DNA of 64,000 nt from Neurospora tetrasperma FGSC 2508 (Eukaryota > Ascomycota > Sordariomycetes > Sordariales > Sordariaceae), in the NCBI RefSeq assembly GCF_000213175.1, contig NW_009799100.1, positions 1,818,705 through 1,882,704 on the forward strand, given 5' to 3'. The position numbers and the translations under genes were made by a program. Shown piece after piece: positions 34,355-48,040 of the stretch (position 1 is the stretch's first letter; the number at the start of each line of letters is the position of its first letter). Under the pieces are notes generated by a model, which did not search any database, was not told the origin of the DNA, and saw only the letters and a list, made by a program, of their open reading frames with translations.

Positions 34355-37300
34355 GACGGCGATATAAACGGGAGGGGGCGGGTATGCGCGTGGAACTGAA
34401 GCGGGCACAACCGGTAGAGTCTTGCAAGTTATCGGATATGGAGATGTCTAGAGGAAGGAGTACCGAACCGGGCCGGTAACGCACTGGCTCGCTTGGCTGC
34501 TTCTGGCCGAGGGGGGAGCCAAAAGAAGCTGGCCTGCGCGTAAATCCCATGTTAGCCCGGTGAACAACTGAAACGGCTCTATGAACCCAATGACAGATGC
34601 CAGCGCCGCTTGTTGCTCGCGCAAGATTGGCGTGTGGTCTGTGAGCGGCGTGCCGTATGCTTGGGAGGTCAGGCCACATGGCAAGACCAGACATGCCACG
34701 GCTGCCATCGCTGACGGCTTCTGTCCGGCAGTTAAGACGATGTACGTACCTGGGACGAACCTCGCAGGGAAATGGCAGAGGCGACGGAACCCGAAGCTCA
34801 GACAGTACAAGAAAAAAAATAAAGAATGGCAGCTGGCAGTCGAAAAGAAGACAGGAAAGGGGGTGACGGTCTCTCACCCTTAAAAGATAAAAGATCGAGA
34901 GCGAAGATAAACTGGAAACTGAGGGACACATGCCCCCTGGCCGATGGACGCGGGCGGGACCCACGCGATCCGATGCATAATTCAGCGCTAAAGTCCCGAT
35001 GACCGGGCCCCTCCCGTGGGCTCCACTTTGATATTGGGACCCGACCACTGCACTCTCAGGCCAAGTGGTGCTGACGGGAGCCTTCAGTTCGCCGAACAAC
35101 ACGCCGAAGGACAACCGTCCCTGGTGTCAAAAGTTGATAATTAACCGAATGCGCTGTCCATCTTGGGTGAAGCTCTCATTGATCTCCAGCCAGTGCCGTG
35201 AAAGAGTTTGCCATCCTGCTCCTCGAGGTTCGACGTTCCCCCCTCCAATGATACCGGCGGCCACCCTGGGCATCAATGACAGTTCCAAAGCGACCGTGGA
35301 CTTAGGCTACAATGCTTTCACATGACCAGGAGAGGTACTTGCTCGCGGAGGCAGAGATGGGATCTCGAGCCTCGAGAAATCACCATGGTTCATCACAGAT
35401 CTTTCTGCAGAAGTCGAGGTCCATACGAGCGAGGCCAATCATACACATACCGTGTAAATACAAAGGTAAACTGGAACCCTTTCTCATCTCAGCTTGGGCA
35501 GCTTACACTTAGAGCCGGGGTGTGTCCGACAGCCGCAGCGTTCTACGGAATTCAGATTCCTCTGTCGCCTTCGACATGACATCAATGACGGGCTCAAAGA
35601 TGCCAGCAACGAGACCATTTGATCACATCCAAGAAAAGAAGAAGCGATGTTGTTCTCTTCCCGTGAAACTCTCCCGAACTCCCGTTATAGGGAGATATGT
35701 AGGTAAGCCGGCATTGGGCGAGTTCCACATCGTACCCCACATGGAGTTCTGAACATCTGGCGGAAGCGAGTTCACACGATGCAAAGATGCACAAACCGAT
35801 CCTGTTCACCCCGTTCCGCTTCTGACTCATTGGACTTTTCGGAAATCGGTTTGCCGCACCAACTCGTCAACATTCAGCCGGTTCGGCGCCCAAGCCTTGA
35901 TCGGTAGTCGAGCACGAGGCCAGGAAGAGCCTCGAGACCAGGAACAGAAGTGGACCGTGAACGATGTCCTGCACAACTTTCCACTGCTTCGGGCCCTGGT
36001 CTCTTTGTGGGGTGAGCGCTTAAGGGTTTCGAACAAGATCGTTCGTAAGAAGTTGGTGGTTGCCAAACATTACCTATCTATGTACTTTGCTCGCGTCGTC
36101 GCTCCTCCTTTTGCGGCCCGGCCTTTTACGGGTAGATCGCCGAGCTCGTCCCCAAAGATCCTATCGGCTTCCTTCATCTCCTCACTCCCACAGAGGCTCA
36201 CAGGTGGCCGGCAGTCGCCTATACGCCGAGGATATTGAATTCTATTCGCCTACGCTCCCATCTCTTGCCTCATATCGTGTGAAAGTGGTACAGTAGGTTG
36301 GCATCTCGGCCCTGCAGCAGGGTTACGTCCGCTTGACACCCGCGGCTGCCGCGCCGCGGAGGGGAGCGTAGCTTTCCGGCGCTGATGCGGGTTTGTTTTC
36401 ACGGCTTTGACGTTCTCAGGGCATCAAAGAGAATTTGGAAACCCTAGCATCATTTCACATACTACCATGTACACAGACGGCCAAACCGAGTATACGGCTG
36501 TTCAAATTTGGAGCTATTTTTGTTTCTGTAAGAATTGTCGTTACCAAAGTCAGCACAACTGACGGTAATCTCGAGACATCTTGATACATGATTGCGTGCC
36601 TGAGGTTTCGCATAAACAGCTCACATCTGCAGAAACTATAGTTAGACCAGCAAGGTTCGCTTTTGGCAGTCCCAAAAGCTCGGTACATATGGAGTATGGA
36701 CCCTGTTCATCCCTTTCCAAACTTTGAGAAGGGGTAACAAAAGACCCTTGACCCTTACGACGAGATATGGTCCGAGCGCCCTCTGATCAACAAGGGAACG
36801 AAGGCGCTGCGGGGGGAGCTTGGCTTGAATTGAATTGAGGGGGGGCTGGAGAATGTTCAGCACGGGTTCGGTTCCTGTGTCCCGGGGTGATAACAGTCTC
36901 CGGTCAGCCTCTGCAAACGATCGCTCCGCAATCGCCCCCTGGCACCTCGCGAAAACCTTCGGGAGATCTGTATATTATAGGCCCATTCTCACTACTGGAC
37001 TGTGTTCCCCAAACGTATCCAGTTTACATACATTAATCCATGTTCTCAGGTACAGCGAGATAAGCTTGTTCAAGACTGGCTCGAGAACGGAATGCATAGT
37101 GGCAGGTAGTATCAGACTTTTAACGGTCAGCGGTAAGTACACTATGTAGCGTACCTACATACGTAGTGACATGACGTGTGTGGAGAGCCTCCATGTAAAA
37201 CTCCGGGAACCCCATTTTGCAGACCTGCTTGTGACGGGCCTGTCTGGGGTTGAACATCGTTCGGCTCTTGAAGCCCGGACAGCAGGGTGCGTATACGCGC

Positions 37301-38334
37301 CGTCACAGATATTGTCACAGAATAGCTGAGGTATTCGGAGTGGGCCCCCACCAAGATCCCTCCTACACAGTTGAGGCTCTCTCATTGATGTTCTTTAGGC
37401 CGCCATGTCAAGCCATTTCTCTAACCAAGAAAACATCGACCGCAAGCCTCTAGGAGAGGACCGATCATCTGGTTGAATGCTTCCTTTGATGAATGTGATT
37501 CAATTCTTGGTGGGCTAAGATGTTCTCTTGGACCCCTTGCAGCCCTACAGATCACCGAGGTGTGTAAGGGAAAAAAAATAAGATAGAAGATCGAATACTA
37601 GAGATACCCCTAAGGTATATATCTGGTTTGTTTCAGACTTTCAGTGCAAGTGTGTTCGAACTATTTTTCGCATACCTCGATTGCACTTTGTTACTAGGGT
37701 CCGCTCTGAGGTTGCTTGGCCCACCTACCGAGCTACCCAAGAGAACCAAGTGATGCGACTGGCTGGCTGTCAGGCGTTTCAAGGCACCGTCATTGGTAAA
37801 CTATGTAGGACATTGCAGGCCTGTTCGCGCAATCATCGGTCACAAAGTGAGAGGGGCGTGGTTTGGCATAATGAAGCTCGGTTTGCACATCCATCCGATG
37901 TGTACATCCATTGCTTGAGTGAGTGGCAGGGCAACCACAAGATGGGACGGGGAACCAGGGAGCGAACGCGCTGCACGGGAGACGTTTGGGGAGAGGGCTT
38001 CCACTTGCTGCTGCCACAGACAGGCGACTTCGAATCCCGTCCTGGATGGGACTAGCCTGTGAATCTAGCCGCGGACATCCATTATCAGAGGCTGAGAACT
38101 TCCCGACTGTTTTGCTTGCTTCTGTCACCTTCGCGCCGGCCAGTCGCGACGCCACCTTTTTTCTGTCCAACTTCCTCCAAAATAACCAGTGCATAGGTAT
38201 CGATACAGGCCTTGCCGGTACAAGAAACAACACCCACTGCCGCTGCCGCTGCCAGTCTGCAAGGCAACGCGCGCGGATTCGACCCCGCCCTGAATGCGCT
38301 GAAGAAGTATCATGAGAGGCGAGACGTTGGCAAA
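34355..38334. other. long stretch without a supported gene between the reductase and PAG1
   Basis: Nearly 4 kb of ordinary composition. Its left part must hold the reductase promoter and the right part the PAG1 promoter and leader. Scattered open frames of 60-150 codons occur on both strands, but none shows domains, splice logic or consistent composition. An open frame without ATG runs into the PAG1 start from 38197 and could be extra N-terminal coding sequence. Confidence 0.4.
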
Positions 38335-41300
38335 ATGGGTGAGTCCTGTGATGGTGTTGTTCGACTAGTACCGACCTTTGCCTCCTTGTCTCCTCTACTT
38401 CCTACCTATGTAGAACAGTCATTTCTGCGCAAAACTATGGCTCGAGAGCGACACCAAGCGGGTGATGGAGTAGTAACTTCCAGTTTCCATCCCAGGCTGG
38501 AAGGGTTCTCACAACGCCTGCGCGCGCGCAACAAGAGAAGGAACTATAAGGAAATGAGATCCTGGTTCAGATTGCTGACTCGCGATTTGCGCCACAGCTC
38601 CGTCTCAGACGCTGCCTTCGGACCACGAGCCCTTGAAGTTTTCGCCCCGAACCATCGCCCGGCTTGAAGAGGAAGATGACAACACCGACTGGCAGAGAAC
38701 ACTGAGGCCGATTGCCCCCGACAGCAAAAGTGTTGCGCATTCCCGCGAATCGTCTCTCGAAAAATTACAGTGGTCTGCTAGCAGCACTGTTCGCGGTGCC
38801 CATGCGCCCCAGCGACTAGTCGACCCCAAGTTATCCTCGTACGGCCATCACAGACAGACGTCCATCGTACACGGCATTGGCATCCAGCATTCGAGAAATG
38901 GGAGTCTTGCAAGCAACCACTCGAGCCCTCTCAGCCCCCAGATGATTGCCGCCGCCGGCGCAGGCATTTCCCCCGATCGAGCAGATTTACATGGCTTCTC
39001 GCGCAAGGACAACGACGGCTCTTCCATCGGCTCGAGGCCCCAGACGGCCCTGTCCGGAACGACGGCGGCATCGGTGCCCGTGATTCCCGAACGAACGTCG
39101 TCTGCTGCCGCTATGAACGATCTCACCGGCCAGGGCGGGCAAACGGGAACACCTAGAAAGCCAGAAAGGATGGCCAGCGGGAGGTCGAGGCGGGACCACT
39201 CGCACCACCATGCTCATTCGTCTCGGCACAAGGATGACCCGAAGACGGTCGGTGATTACGCGCTACACGTGCTCTTTACGTCCTTCATTGCGCAAGCGGA
39301 AGAGAAGTTGACGGAAATAACAAGCATTCCTTTCCACGACCCCGAACCTCACGTCGAACAAATATGCGGGCCCNNNNNNNNNNNNNNNNNNNNNNNNNNN
39401 NNNNNNNNNNNNNNNNNNNNNNNNNNNNNNNNNNNNNNNNNNNNNNNNNNNNNNNNNNNNNNNNNNNNNNNNNNNNNNNNNNNNNNNNNNNNNNNNNNNN
39501 NNNNNNNNNNNNNNNNNNNNNNNNNNNNNNNNNNNNNNNNNNNNNNNNNNNNNNNNNNNNNNNNNNNNNNNNNNNNNNNNNNNNNNNNNNNNNNNNNNNN
39601 NNNNNNNNNNNNNNNNNNNNNNNNNNNNNNNNNNNNNNNNNNNNNNNNNNNNNNNNNNNNNNNNNNNNNNNNNNNNNNNNNNNNNNNNNNNNNNNNNNNN
39701 NNNNNNNNNNNNNNNNNNNNNNNNNNNNNNNNNNNNNNNNNNNNNNNNNNNNNNNNNNNNNNNNNNNNNNNNNNNNNNNNNNNNNNNNNNNNNNNNNNNN
39801 NNNNNNNNNNNNNNNNNNNNNNNNNNNNNNNNNNNNNNNNNNNNNNNNNNNNNNNNNNNNNNNNNNNNNNNNNNNNNNNNNNNNNNNNNNNNNNNNNNNN
39901 NNNNNNNNNNNNNNNNNNNNNNNNNNNNNNNNCCATCGCCCGGCTTGAAGAGGAAGATGACAACACCGACTGGCAGAGAACACTGAGGCCGATTGCCCCC
40001 GACAGCAAAAGTGTTGCGCATTCCCGCGAATCGTCTCTCGAAAAATTACAGTGGTCTGCTAGCAGCACTGTTCGCGGTGCCCATGCGCCCCAGCGACTAG
40101 TCGACCCCAAGTTATCCTCGTACGGCCATCACAGACAGACGTCCATCGTACACGGCATTGGCATCCAGCATTCGAGAAATGGGAGTCTTGCAAGCAACCA
40201 CTCGAGCCCTCTCAGCCCCCAGATGATTGCCGCCGCCGGCGCAGGCATTTCCCCCGATCGAGCAGATTTACATGGCTTCTCGCGCAAGGACAACGACGGC
40301 TCTTCCATCGGCTCGAGGCCCCAGACGGCCCTGTCCGGAACGACGGCGGCATCGGTGCCCGTGATTCCCGAACGAACGTCGTCTGCTGCCGCTATGAACG
40401 ATCTCACCGGCCAGGGCGGGCAAACGGGAACACCTAGAAAGCCAGAAAGGATGGCCAGCGGGAGGTCGAGGCGGGACCACTCGCACCACCATGCTCATTC
40501 GTCTCGGCACAAGGATGACCCGAAGACGGTCGGTGATTACGCGCTACACGTGCTCTTTACGTCCTTCATTGCGCAAGCGGAAGAGAAGTTGACGGAAATA
40601 ACAAGCATTCCTTTCCACGACCCCGAACCTCACGTCGAACAAATATGCGGGCCCGGTGTAGACGCTGCCTTCGACCAGTCCATTGTTGCTCTTGGCCATC
40701 TTGCCAAACAAAAACCCAAGCCCTTGATAGACTTGATGATGCTTTGGAGGAAGAGCAAAAGTGATGCTGCCAATGAGGCCCGTGAGGCCCGCACGCAACT
40801 TCACCAAGCGCGGAGTCACCTCCCCGGCGCTGCTTTGCAAAGGAGGAATACCGAGCCCGTTCAATCTACCGGTCCTGGCCAGCCCGGAATCCAGCATGCC
40901 GAACAGGCCGATATTGCGCAAACCGTTGCTGTGGCTGAGCGCCGGTCCACCGCGTCCATTTACATCCTTTGCCGTGTTCTTCTTGAGGTCTTCACTCAGA
41001 GCACACTTGCTTCCATCACCCCAGAGATGGAGGACAAGCTTGAAAAGATCATTTTCCAGCAGCTCAAAAGTACCGAGCCTGATTCATTGCTAATTTCACC
41101 GCTGAAACTTGCAAATTGGAACCTCTTTGCTCAACTGTTAGGTGCTATGAGCGCAATCAGCTTCACGAGTGTGGCCGACCGGTTCATCAACGACCTGGAG
41201 CGCTCCATGCAAGAGCTCAACACCAAGATCTCCACCGGTGGGCGAGATGTCGAAAGCAGGATAGAGCTGGTTCTCATTGGAATGAAGCACCTTCGGATCA

Positions 41301-44300
41301 GACTCTCACCTCCGGATGCCTGGGAGCGCTCTTGTAATTTCCTCACTTCTCTCGGCAAGCTTTTCAATGATTCCCATGGCCAAAAGGTAAAGGCAGCCTT
41401 TTGCCAGGTGCTTGAAATGCTCGTGCTTCCCATTGCCGCCACGGCCAGCAGCAATGATCTTGCCTATCCGAAGTGGAAAGAGGTGGTGACAACCATCACG
41501 CCCCGACTAGCCCACATGTTTATGAGACCGCGGCACTGGACCTATTCGTTTGCCCTCACGGCGACGATGCTTTGCGCCGATGTGCCCGAAAATTTTGGTA
41601 GTCAGTGGATGCAGTTGATCTACCCGCTTAACAGCAAGCTCCAGGACCGCATGACCAGGCCGCTGTGCTTGCAGGCCATTTCTAGGCTCTTATGGACCTA
41701 CCTTTATCGCACGAACGATAGCGTCGCCAACTCTACGAGGAAGTTGGATGAAGTCGTGAAAATTGCCCTTCCCAACACCAAGCGAGCCTTTAGCGCTGCA
41801 GACTTTTCGGTCACTGAGCCGCTGGTCCAGATTATCAGGCTTATAGGGTATAAGTACCCTGACTACTGTTTTCGCAACATTATATTTCCTTTGGTCAACG
41901 CCGACCAATTTGCATCCAACAAGGATCTTAAGATCGAGTTTCTTGACCCCGATAGAATGGTGGTTGGCATACACGCTTTTCTCGCGGTGATGGCGGACTT
42001 GGAGAAGGGAGAGCATGGAAAGCCGCCGTTCCCTCTGAATTATTCCTATTCGGCATCCCTCATGGACCGAATTTCTATTTTCTCCGTGCTCGCATACCCA
42101 CACAGCAGCTTGGCGGCTACACCGGCTCTCGGTGTCGAAGAAGAGAGTCTCTCGAAACCGGTCCAAATATCAGTCCTGTCTGACACGGTGAAAGACTACT
42201 ACAGCCGGTTTTGTGAAATACTCGGTAAAATCGCCATAATCTGCGATAACACATTTGGTGGACAGGCTGCCTTGGATGAAAAGTTCAAGGACGAAAAGTT
42301 CAATAGTCCTGGCCCCAAGACGCCCATGACAGACACTTTCAAGTTCTCTCGCCGTGATGATCAACAAAGCGCATACGAGCAGAAACAGGCATTCTATGAG
42401 TTGTTTCACGTCGCCGTCGAGGCCCTACCACGGTGTTTGTCGGTAGACATCCCCTTCAATACGCTGATCAACCTTCTGTGTACCGGCACCGCCCATGTCC
42501 AATCAAACATTGCGCGTTCATCGGCGCAGTCACTCAAGGCCATTGCTCGGCAGTCTCATGCCCAGCAAGTTACAATGGGGTTTGCCCGCTTTATTTTCAA
42601 CTTCGACGACCGGTACTCGACCATGTCTGATGGTGGGATGTTGGGCCCAGGGCATATTGAAAAAACACTCATGCTTTATGTCGAGCTTCTTCACATCTGG
42701 ATCGACGAGATCAGGCGCAAGACGAAAGATGCTGAGGCAGAGAGCGACGGACCTGGTGGGACTGACAAACGAGGCATCAAGCTTGACCTCTCGGGTATCT
42801 GGGCCGAGGTCGATCAAGTAGAAGCACATGGCTTATTCTTCCTGTGTTCGCAGTCCCGGCGTGTGCGGTACTACGCAGTCACCGTCCTTCGCCTGATCAC
42901 CGAATTTGACGCAGCTTTGCGGAAGACAAGCAACCACGAAGAGGAAAAAACTACGAGACTGATCGACATTCTGGAGAACGATTCGATGCAGGTCATGAGC
43001 TTCAACGATGACCATCTCTCGGTAGCTGAGCGCAGCAGACTGGAGCGAGGTTTGCAAAACTCGAACAGTCAAGGAGCCTTACTTGAGCTCTGTACCAGTG
43101 ATGTGTCCTATGATACCACACTTTGGTTCAAGGTTTTTCCAAACTTTGTACGGATTGCATATGACAAGTGTCCATTCACAGTCACCATCGGCCGCGACCT
43201 TGTCTGCAACAGAATCCTGCAGCTCTACCAGGCGATAGTCATAATTTCTGAGCCATCCGCAAGGATGTACTACGGGTCTGATGGAAGCAACTCTCGAGTG
43301 GTTAGGACCCCAACCACGCAGCCCGAGGTGCTTGTTGAGCAGTTCAAGCTGTATCTCGTCTTTGCCTGCACGACGCTAGCAGACCCAGGCAGTGTTCAGT
43401 CGAGCTCGGCACAGAATGGTCAACACGGCCGGAAGGGCTCCAAAGCCTCTTCAACCGTTGACAAAATTGTGACGGCGCGAACATTGTTCAAATATCTAAA
43501 CCCCTTACTTGGGGCATCACTCAGTTCCGTCAGAGATGCTGCGGTTACTGCAATGGGCTCAATCAACATTCACATTTACCGCACCCTTCTGGAGGAACTA
43601 TCGGGACACGTCTCCCGGTGTAACGACGAAGCACGGGCACGAATCCAACCACACCAGCGCACCAACAGCAACCCGAGGCGTAACCGGAAGATGGATTTGG
43701 TGCGAACTGAAATCACTCACGTCTACAAGCTGACGGCACATTTCTTGAAACTACCAGAGGTGTATAATGACGAATGGATTCTGAACAATCTAGTCACTTA
43801 TGCCAAAGACCTCAAACTGTTCCTGATGGACGTCGAAGTCCAGATGGATTGGGAGTTCCAGAGGTTAAGGCGGCATTACTGTGGCCTCATGGAAGAGCTT
43901 TTCGAAGGCATCAACCGAACGAAAGACCCATCGCGCTGGATGACGTTTGAGTCCCGCAAGTCGGCCTTCACGCTAATGGAAGATTGGTGTGGCTTCTCAC
44001 CCAACCAAGCGCAAATCTCCCAAAGGGAAGCTACCATGCGACAGTCTGTCATCAATGAGCAGGGTGCAGGCGAGCGTGGCAATGTGAGCGCCGCCATGGA
44101 AATCGAGAAAAGAAATTTGCGGACAGCTGCCCTCAGTGCCATGGCATCGCTTTGCGGAGGTCCTATTCGTGTGCTTACCGAGAGCGGCTCGTTTCTCTAC
44201 TTCGACGCGCGCCGTATGCTGAACTGGATTGATGCGATCTTCAACGCGGAAAGCAATCGCATCAACCTCATCGGACGGCGGGCTCTCAAGAACCTCATCG

Positions 44301-47300
44301 TTCACAACCAGCAATATCCCGCTCTGTTGGATCATTGTATCTTGAAGTGCTACACGACCGAGGTCCCCAAGGTGTTGGCTAGTTACTTCACGGTTGTGGT
44401 AGAAGTGCTTTCGGAGCATGTCGACTACCCCTGTCCATTCTGGAAGCTCCTCGGTCTCTGCTTATTCACCTTGGGTAACGATCAAAGTGATATACGGTCC
44501 AAGTCGGCACAAGTCTTGCGCACAGTTGAAGAGCGGCAACAACCGGCGCGAAACTCCAAGATACAAGACTTTGATATCAGCATATCTGATAAAACCAAGG
44601 CTGTCTACAAACTTGCTCAGTTCGAAATATCCAAGCGACTGGCTAAACAACACACTGAGTTGGCATTTTACATCTTTTCCGAGTTTACTTACTACTTTAA
44701 GGAGGTAGGGTCAGTGGCCCAAAGGAACGTGGTTGCCATCATCCTTCCTTGGATTCAGTCAATCGAGCTGACCGTCGACCCCAATGGTGGTCCAACCGCA
44801 CAATCATATGTGCTTCTTGCCAACCTCCTGGAAATCACCATCAAGTCGAGCGCAGCCCTGCACAACGAGGTCCAGGCACTCTGGCAGGCTCTGGCGACAG
44901 GTCCTCACCCGGGCAATGTGAGGCTGATTCTGGACTTCATCATGTCCATTTGCCTGGAACGACGGGAGCAAAATTTTGTTGAATATGCCAAGCAGATCGT
45001 GGTCTTCCTCGCTAGCACTAGCAGTGCCCCTGGAAACGAGGTGATAGAGTTTCTGCTCATGCAAATTACGCCAAAGTCCATGGTAACTAACGACAAACGG
45101 GAAGCCGTGCCGCCGCCGCCTGATATCAACACCTTGCCTTACTGTGCAGATCTCTCAGAGGTGCTCCCCATAGGGACAAAACAGGCTGGCTTCTCTCTAG
45201 GACAACTATCTTTGATACTGCTAGTTGATCTTATGGTGGCTCCAGCTTGCCTTGTTCCTGATAATGTGCCTGTGTTACTTCAGGTGGTCACGGTGCTATG
45301 GGATCACTACACTGCGCTTGTCCAAGAGCAAGCCCGTGAGATGCTGGTGCATCTTATCCACGAACTGGTTATTTCGAGACTCGATGACGACGTTCCCCAG
45401 TCCAGAAGAGAAAGCATCGAAGGTCTGATCGATGCTATTCGCCGCCATGACCGGTCTGTAGTGTGGGGCTACGAAGATAGCAATGGCAATGTTGGCGCTC
45501 ACGACAACAAGGTGCCCCCGAGCATGGAATATCTGACCGGCGAAATGGTCAAGACTTTCGAGATTACATTTCCCGGCATCAAAGAGAAGTGGGGCAGGCT
45601 CTCCCTGACTTGGGCAACATCTTGTCCAGTTAGACATCTTGCTTGTCGATCGTTTCAGATCTTCAGGTGCATCTTGACGTCTCTTGATCACTACATGCTA
45701 GGGGACATGATCGCCAGGCTCTGCAGTACTATTTCTGACGAGGATACTGAACTTCAGAAATTCTCAATGGAAGTGCTGACGACTTTGAAGACACTCGTGG
45801 CAAAGTTGGATGCCGACAAGCTACTCACTTTTCCGCAGCTGTTCTGGACCACATGTGCATGCTTGGAGTCCATCAATGAGTGCGAGTTTCTGGAGGCGGT
45901 CGAAATGCTCAATGAGTTTCTAGATAAGCTGGACTTCCATTCGCCGACCGTTCGGAGGGTATTGCTCGATGGCCAGCCTTCTAAATGGGACGGCGCGTTT
46001 GAAGGTTTACAGCCTCTTCTGTACAAGGGTCTACGGTCTTCTAGCTGTCTGGATTTGACCTTGACAATACTCGATAAGCTTATTCTGCTTCCCAGTGATC
46101 CTTTGATAGGAGACGGTGGCCGCTTCTTCTTTACTATTTTGGCTAACTTTCCTCGCCTCCTGTACGCCATGGAGGAGGAGTCCCCTGATCCAGCTGTTGT
46201 GCCAACCGTCGAGACTCTCTTACACATCGCTGATGTTCAGGGTATGCGGAGCATTGCTGTCGCTTTGGATGAATATCTCGGACACCGATATGCGTCTACC
46301 AAGGATTTTGTGGTCCAGCTGTACGCAGCTCTACGGGAGTATTACTTGCCTGATCTGGAATTCCAGATGCTCACAATGCTGATGGGGTTACTGACCAATG
46401 CCACCGCTTGGGTCAAAATTCACACCATGCGGATCCTCCGGGTCATCATAACTGAGGTGGACATGAAGAAGCCAGAGATTGCTAGCCACGGGTCTGACAT
46501 GATCTCGCCGCTTCTGCGCCTGCTCCAAACCGAGTACTGCATGGAGGCTCTCGAAGTGCTCGACAACATCATGAGCATGTCTGGCTCATCTATGGACAAG
46601 CACCATCTCCGAATGAGCATGACACGTCTCACCTCCAAAGCCGTCCGAAAAGAATACGAGCGAGCACAGAGCCTGTTCGGCATCCCGGAGGCGTCTGGTT
46701 GGGCTATCCCCATGCCGGCACGCAAGACCGAGTCGACGCGCGCAAACACCCACGCTGTATTCTACATGTGCCAAATGAACTCCCAGAGTATGGACGGTGG
46801 CATGCCCGAGAGCGACATCCCTACGCCTGCCGAGATGGAATTTGAATTCGAGTTCCACGATGAATATGCCTATGGATACCTCCCTGTTTCCGATAGGGCT
46901 GATACCATGATGTCAGACGACGCACGCGGGCTGGAGCATGCGCCCATGGGTGATCTCATCTCCAAGCTGGATAGTCTTGATGACTTCTTCGACGGCCTGT
47001 CGTCGACTGGCCCGCCTAGTGAAGGGCGATCATCCAGGACCGTTACAGAGTTCTCTCCGGATAGCTTCGACTTGGGTGCGCAACTTTATGACGAGCAAAT
47101 CCTACCCATACTACACCAAGCGTCGGCATATAACAACAATAACAACATCACTGCGGCCTTCCAAAGCGGTTTTGCGGATAGACCAAGCTTATTCTCGGGA
47201 GGCGGGCCTGGACCAGCTGTAGTCGCGGGGTCTACCACTTCCTCGCCCATAAGCCCCTCAATGATGCACCCTGCCACGTTTGGCAGCATCAGCAGCATTG

Positions 47301-48040
47301 TAGACGGAGACACCGGAGGAGGACCGGGTGGTGTAGTCATCACCTCGCCTACGGCATCGACCACCTCCACCTCCACATCCACATCCACATCCACCTCGCA
47401 ACTCCGACCATTCCTGATGACCAACACCCGACCGGGACTGCATGCTAGGTCCATCACCTCCCCCTCGGCTCCGCCCTCGTACCTCGCCAACATCGGAGAC
47501 TTCAACTCCGATGACGACGAGGGTATGGCCGAATATCCAGAGGACATCGGCGTCTTCTCCGATAATGACGAAGACCAGTACCAGAGACCTTCGACGGCAA
47601 CCGGCACCGGCACAGGCGTCCTGCACTTCCACCACCCGAACTACCACATCTCATCATCTACCAGCGGGGCGGTACACGGTGCCTATTATAGCAGTGGCGG
47701 AGGAAGCGGTAGTCACAGCGCCAGTCCAAGCATCAGCGTCGGGCCTGGGCCGGCGGTGCCGCTTCACCCCGTGACATCACCATCCTTAACAACATCAGCA
47801 ACAGACGGCTCCTCATCCAAGCTCGAAAGCATGATCCGCCCCTTTGCGCAGAGTACCCGATCCCGCATGCGCCGGTTGACGGGCGGAGGAAGCAGTCGGT
47901 CGAAGGAGGAGAGGCTGGTGGCGGTGGCAGCGGCTACGGGACCGTTGTCGCCACAGGTACCGAAAGTGCCGAACGCGTTTTTGCCTTTGGGTCATCAGCC
48001 ACAGCAGCCACAGTCAGGTTCGAGTGCCGGATCGGGATAA
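38335..48040 (+). CDS. TAO3: cell morphogenesis protein, Furry/Mor2/Tao3 (PAG1) family
   Basis: This giant HEAT/ARM-like scaffold of the RAM/MOR network works with the NDR kinase COT1/Cbk1 and Mob2 in polarised growth at the hyphal tip. Exon 1 is just ATGG (38335-38338); an intron of 259 bp leads to 38598, giving MAPSQTLPSDHEPLKFSPRT at the start, after which one exon runs to TAA at 48038-48040. As assembled it is 3148 codons, but an N gap (39374-39932) with identical flanks inflates it; removing one repeat and the gap (1281 bp) leaves about 2721 residues, in family range. The N-terminus is Ser/Pro-rich and basic, followed by long alpha-helical repeats typical of MOR2-PAG1 N, mid and C regions (for example YALHVLFTSFIAQAEEKL, SKPIQ-type helices, WAIPMPARKTESTRANTHAV late). 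The C-terminal 400 residues are low-complexity Ser/Thr/Gly-rich. Confidence 0.9.
38652..39373 (+). repeat. first copy of an identical 722-bp duplicate flanking the gap
   Basis: Identical to 39933-40654. The two copies encode the same 240-residue segment of PAG1 and abut a run of N on their inner side. An identical unmutated 722-bp repeat is not expected in a RIP-active genome, so I read it as overlapping contig ends that were not merged. Confidence 0.9.
39374..39932. other. assembly gap (559 N)
   Basis: A run of 559 undetermined bases inside the PAG1 gene. The offset between the repeated flanks is 1281 bp, a multiple of three, so the frame happens to stay open across the gap and automatic annotation would not notice the artefact. 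Confidence 1.
39933..40654 (+). repeat. second copy of the 722-bp duplicate flanking the gap
   Basis: Same sequence as 38652-39373. It continues into unique PAG1 coding sequence, so this copy is the one joined to the rest of the gene. Confidence 0.9.

Noticed and set aside
33113-34399. 428-codon plus-strand frame antisense to the P450 reductase
   Set aside because: It is the antisense of a highly biased coding exon. GC-rich codon use commonly leaves such mirror frames open; no protein features.
34125-35114. 329-codon minus-strand frame overlapping the start of the P450 reductase gene
   Set aside because: It overlaps the reductase coding sequence in another frame, has no domain and mixed composition; it is a shadow plus upstream chance frame.
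36060-36300. Small plus-strand frame with a hydrophobic start, possible secreted protein
   Set aside because: The hydrophobic stretch is short, the rest is Arg/Ser-rich with no Cys pattern, and no promoter or splice evidence supports it.
38652-40654. A true tandem duplication giving PAG1 a doubled N-terminus
   Set aside because: The copies are identical, both abut a run of N and carry no RIP changes, which fits unmerged contig ends far better.
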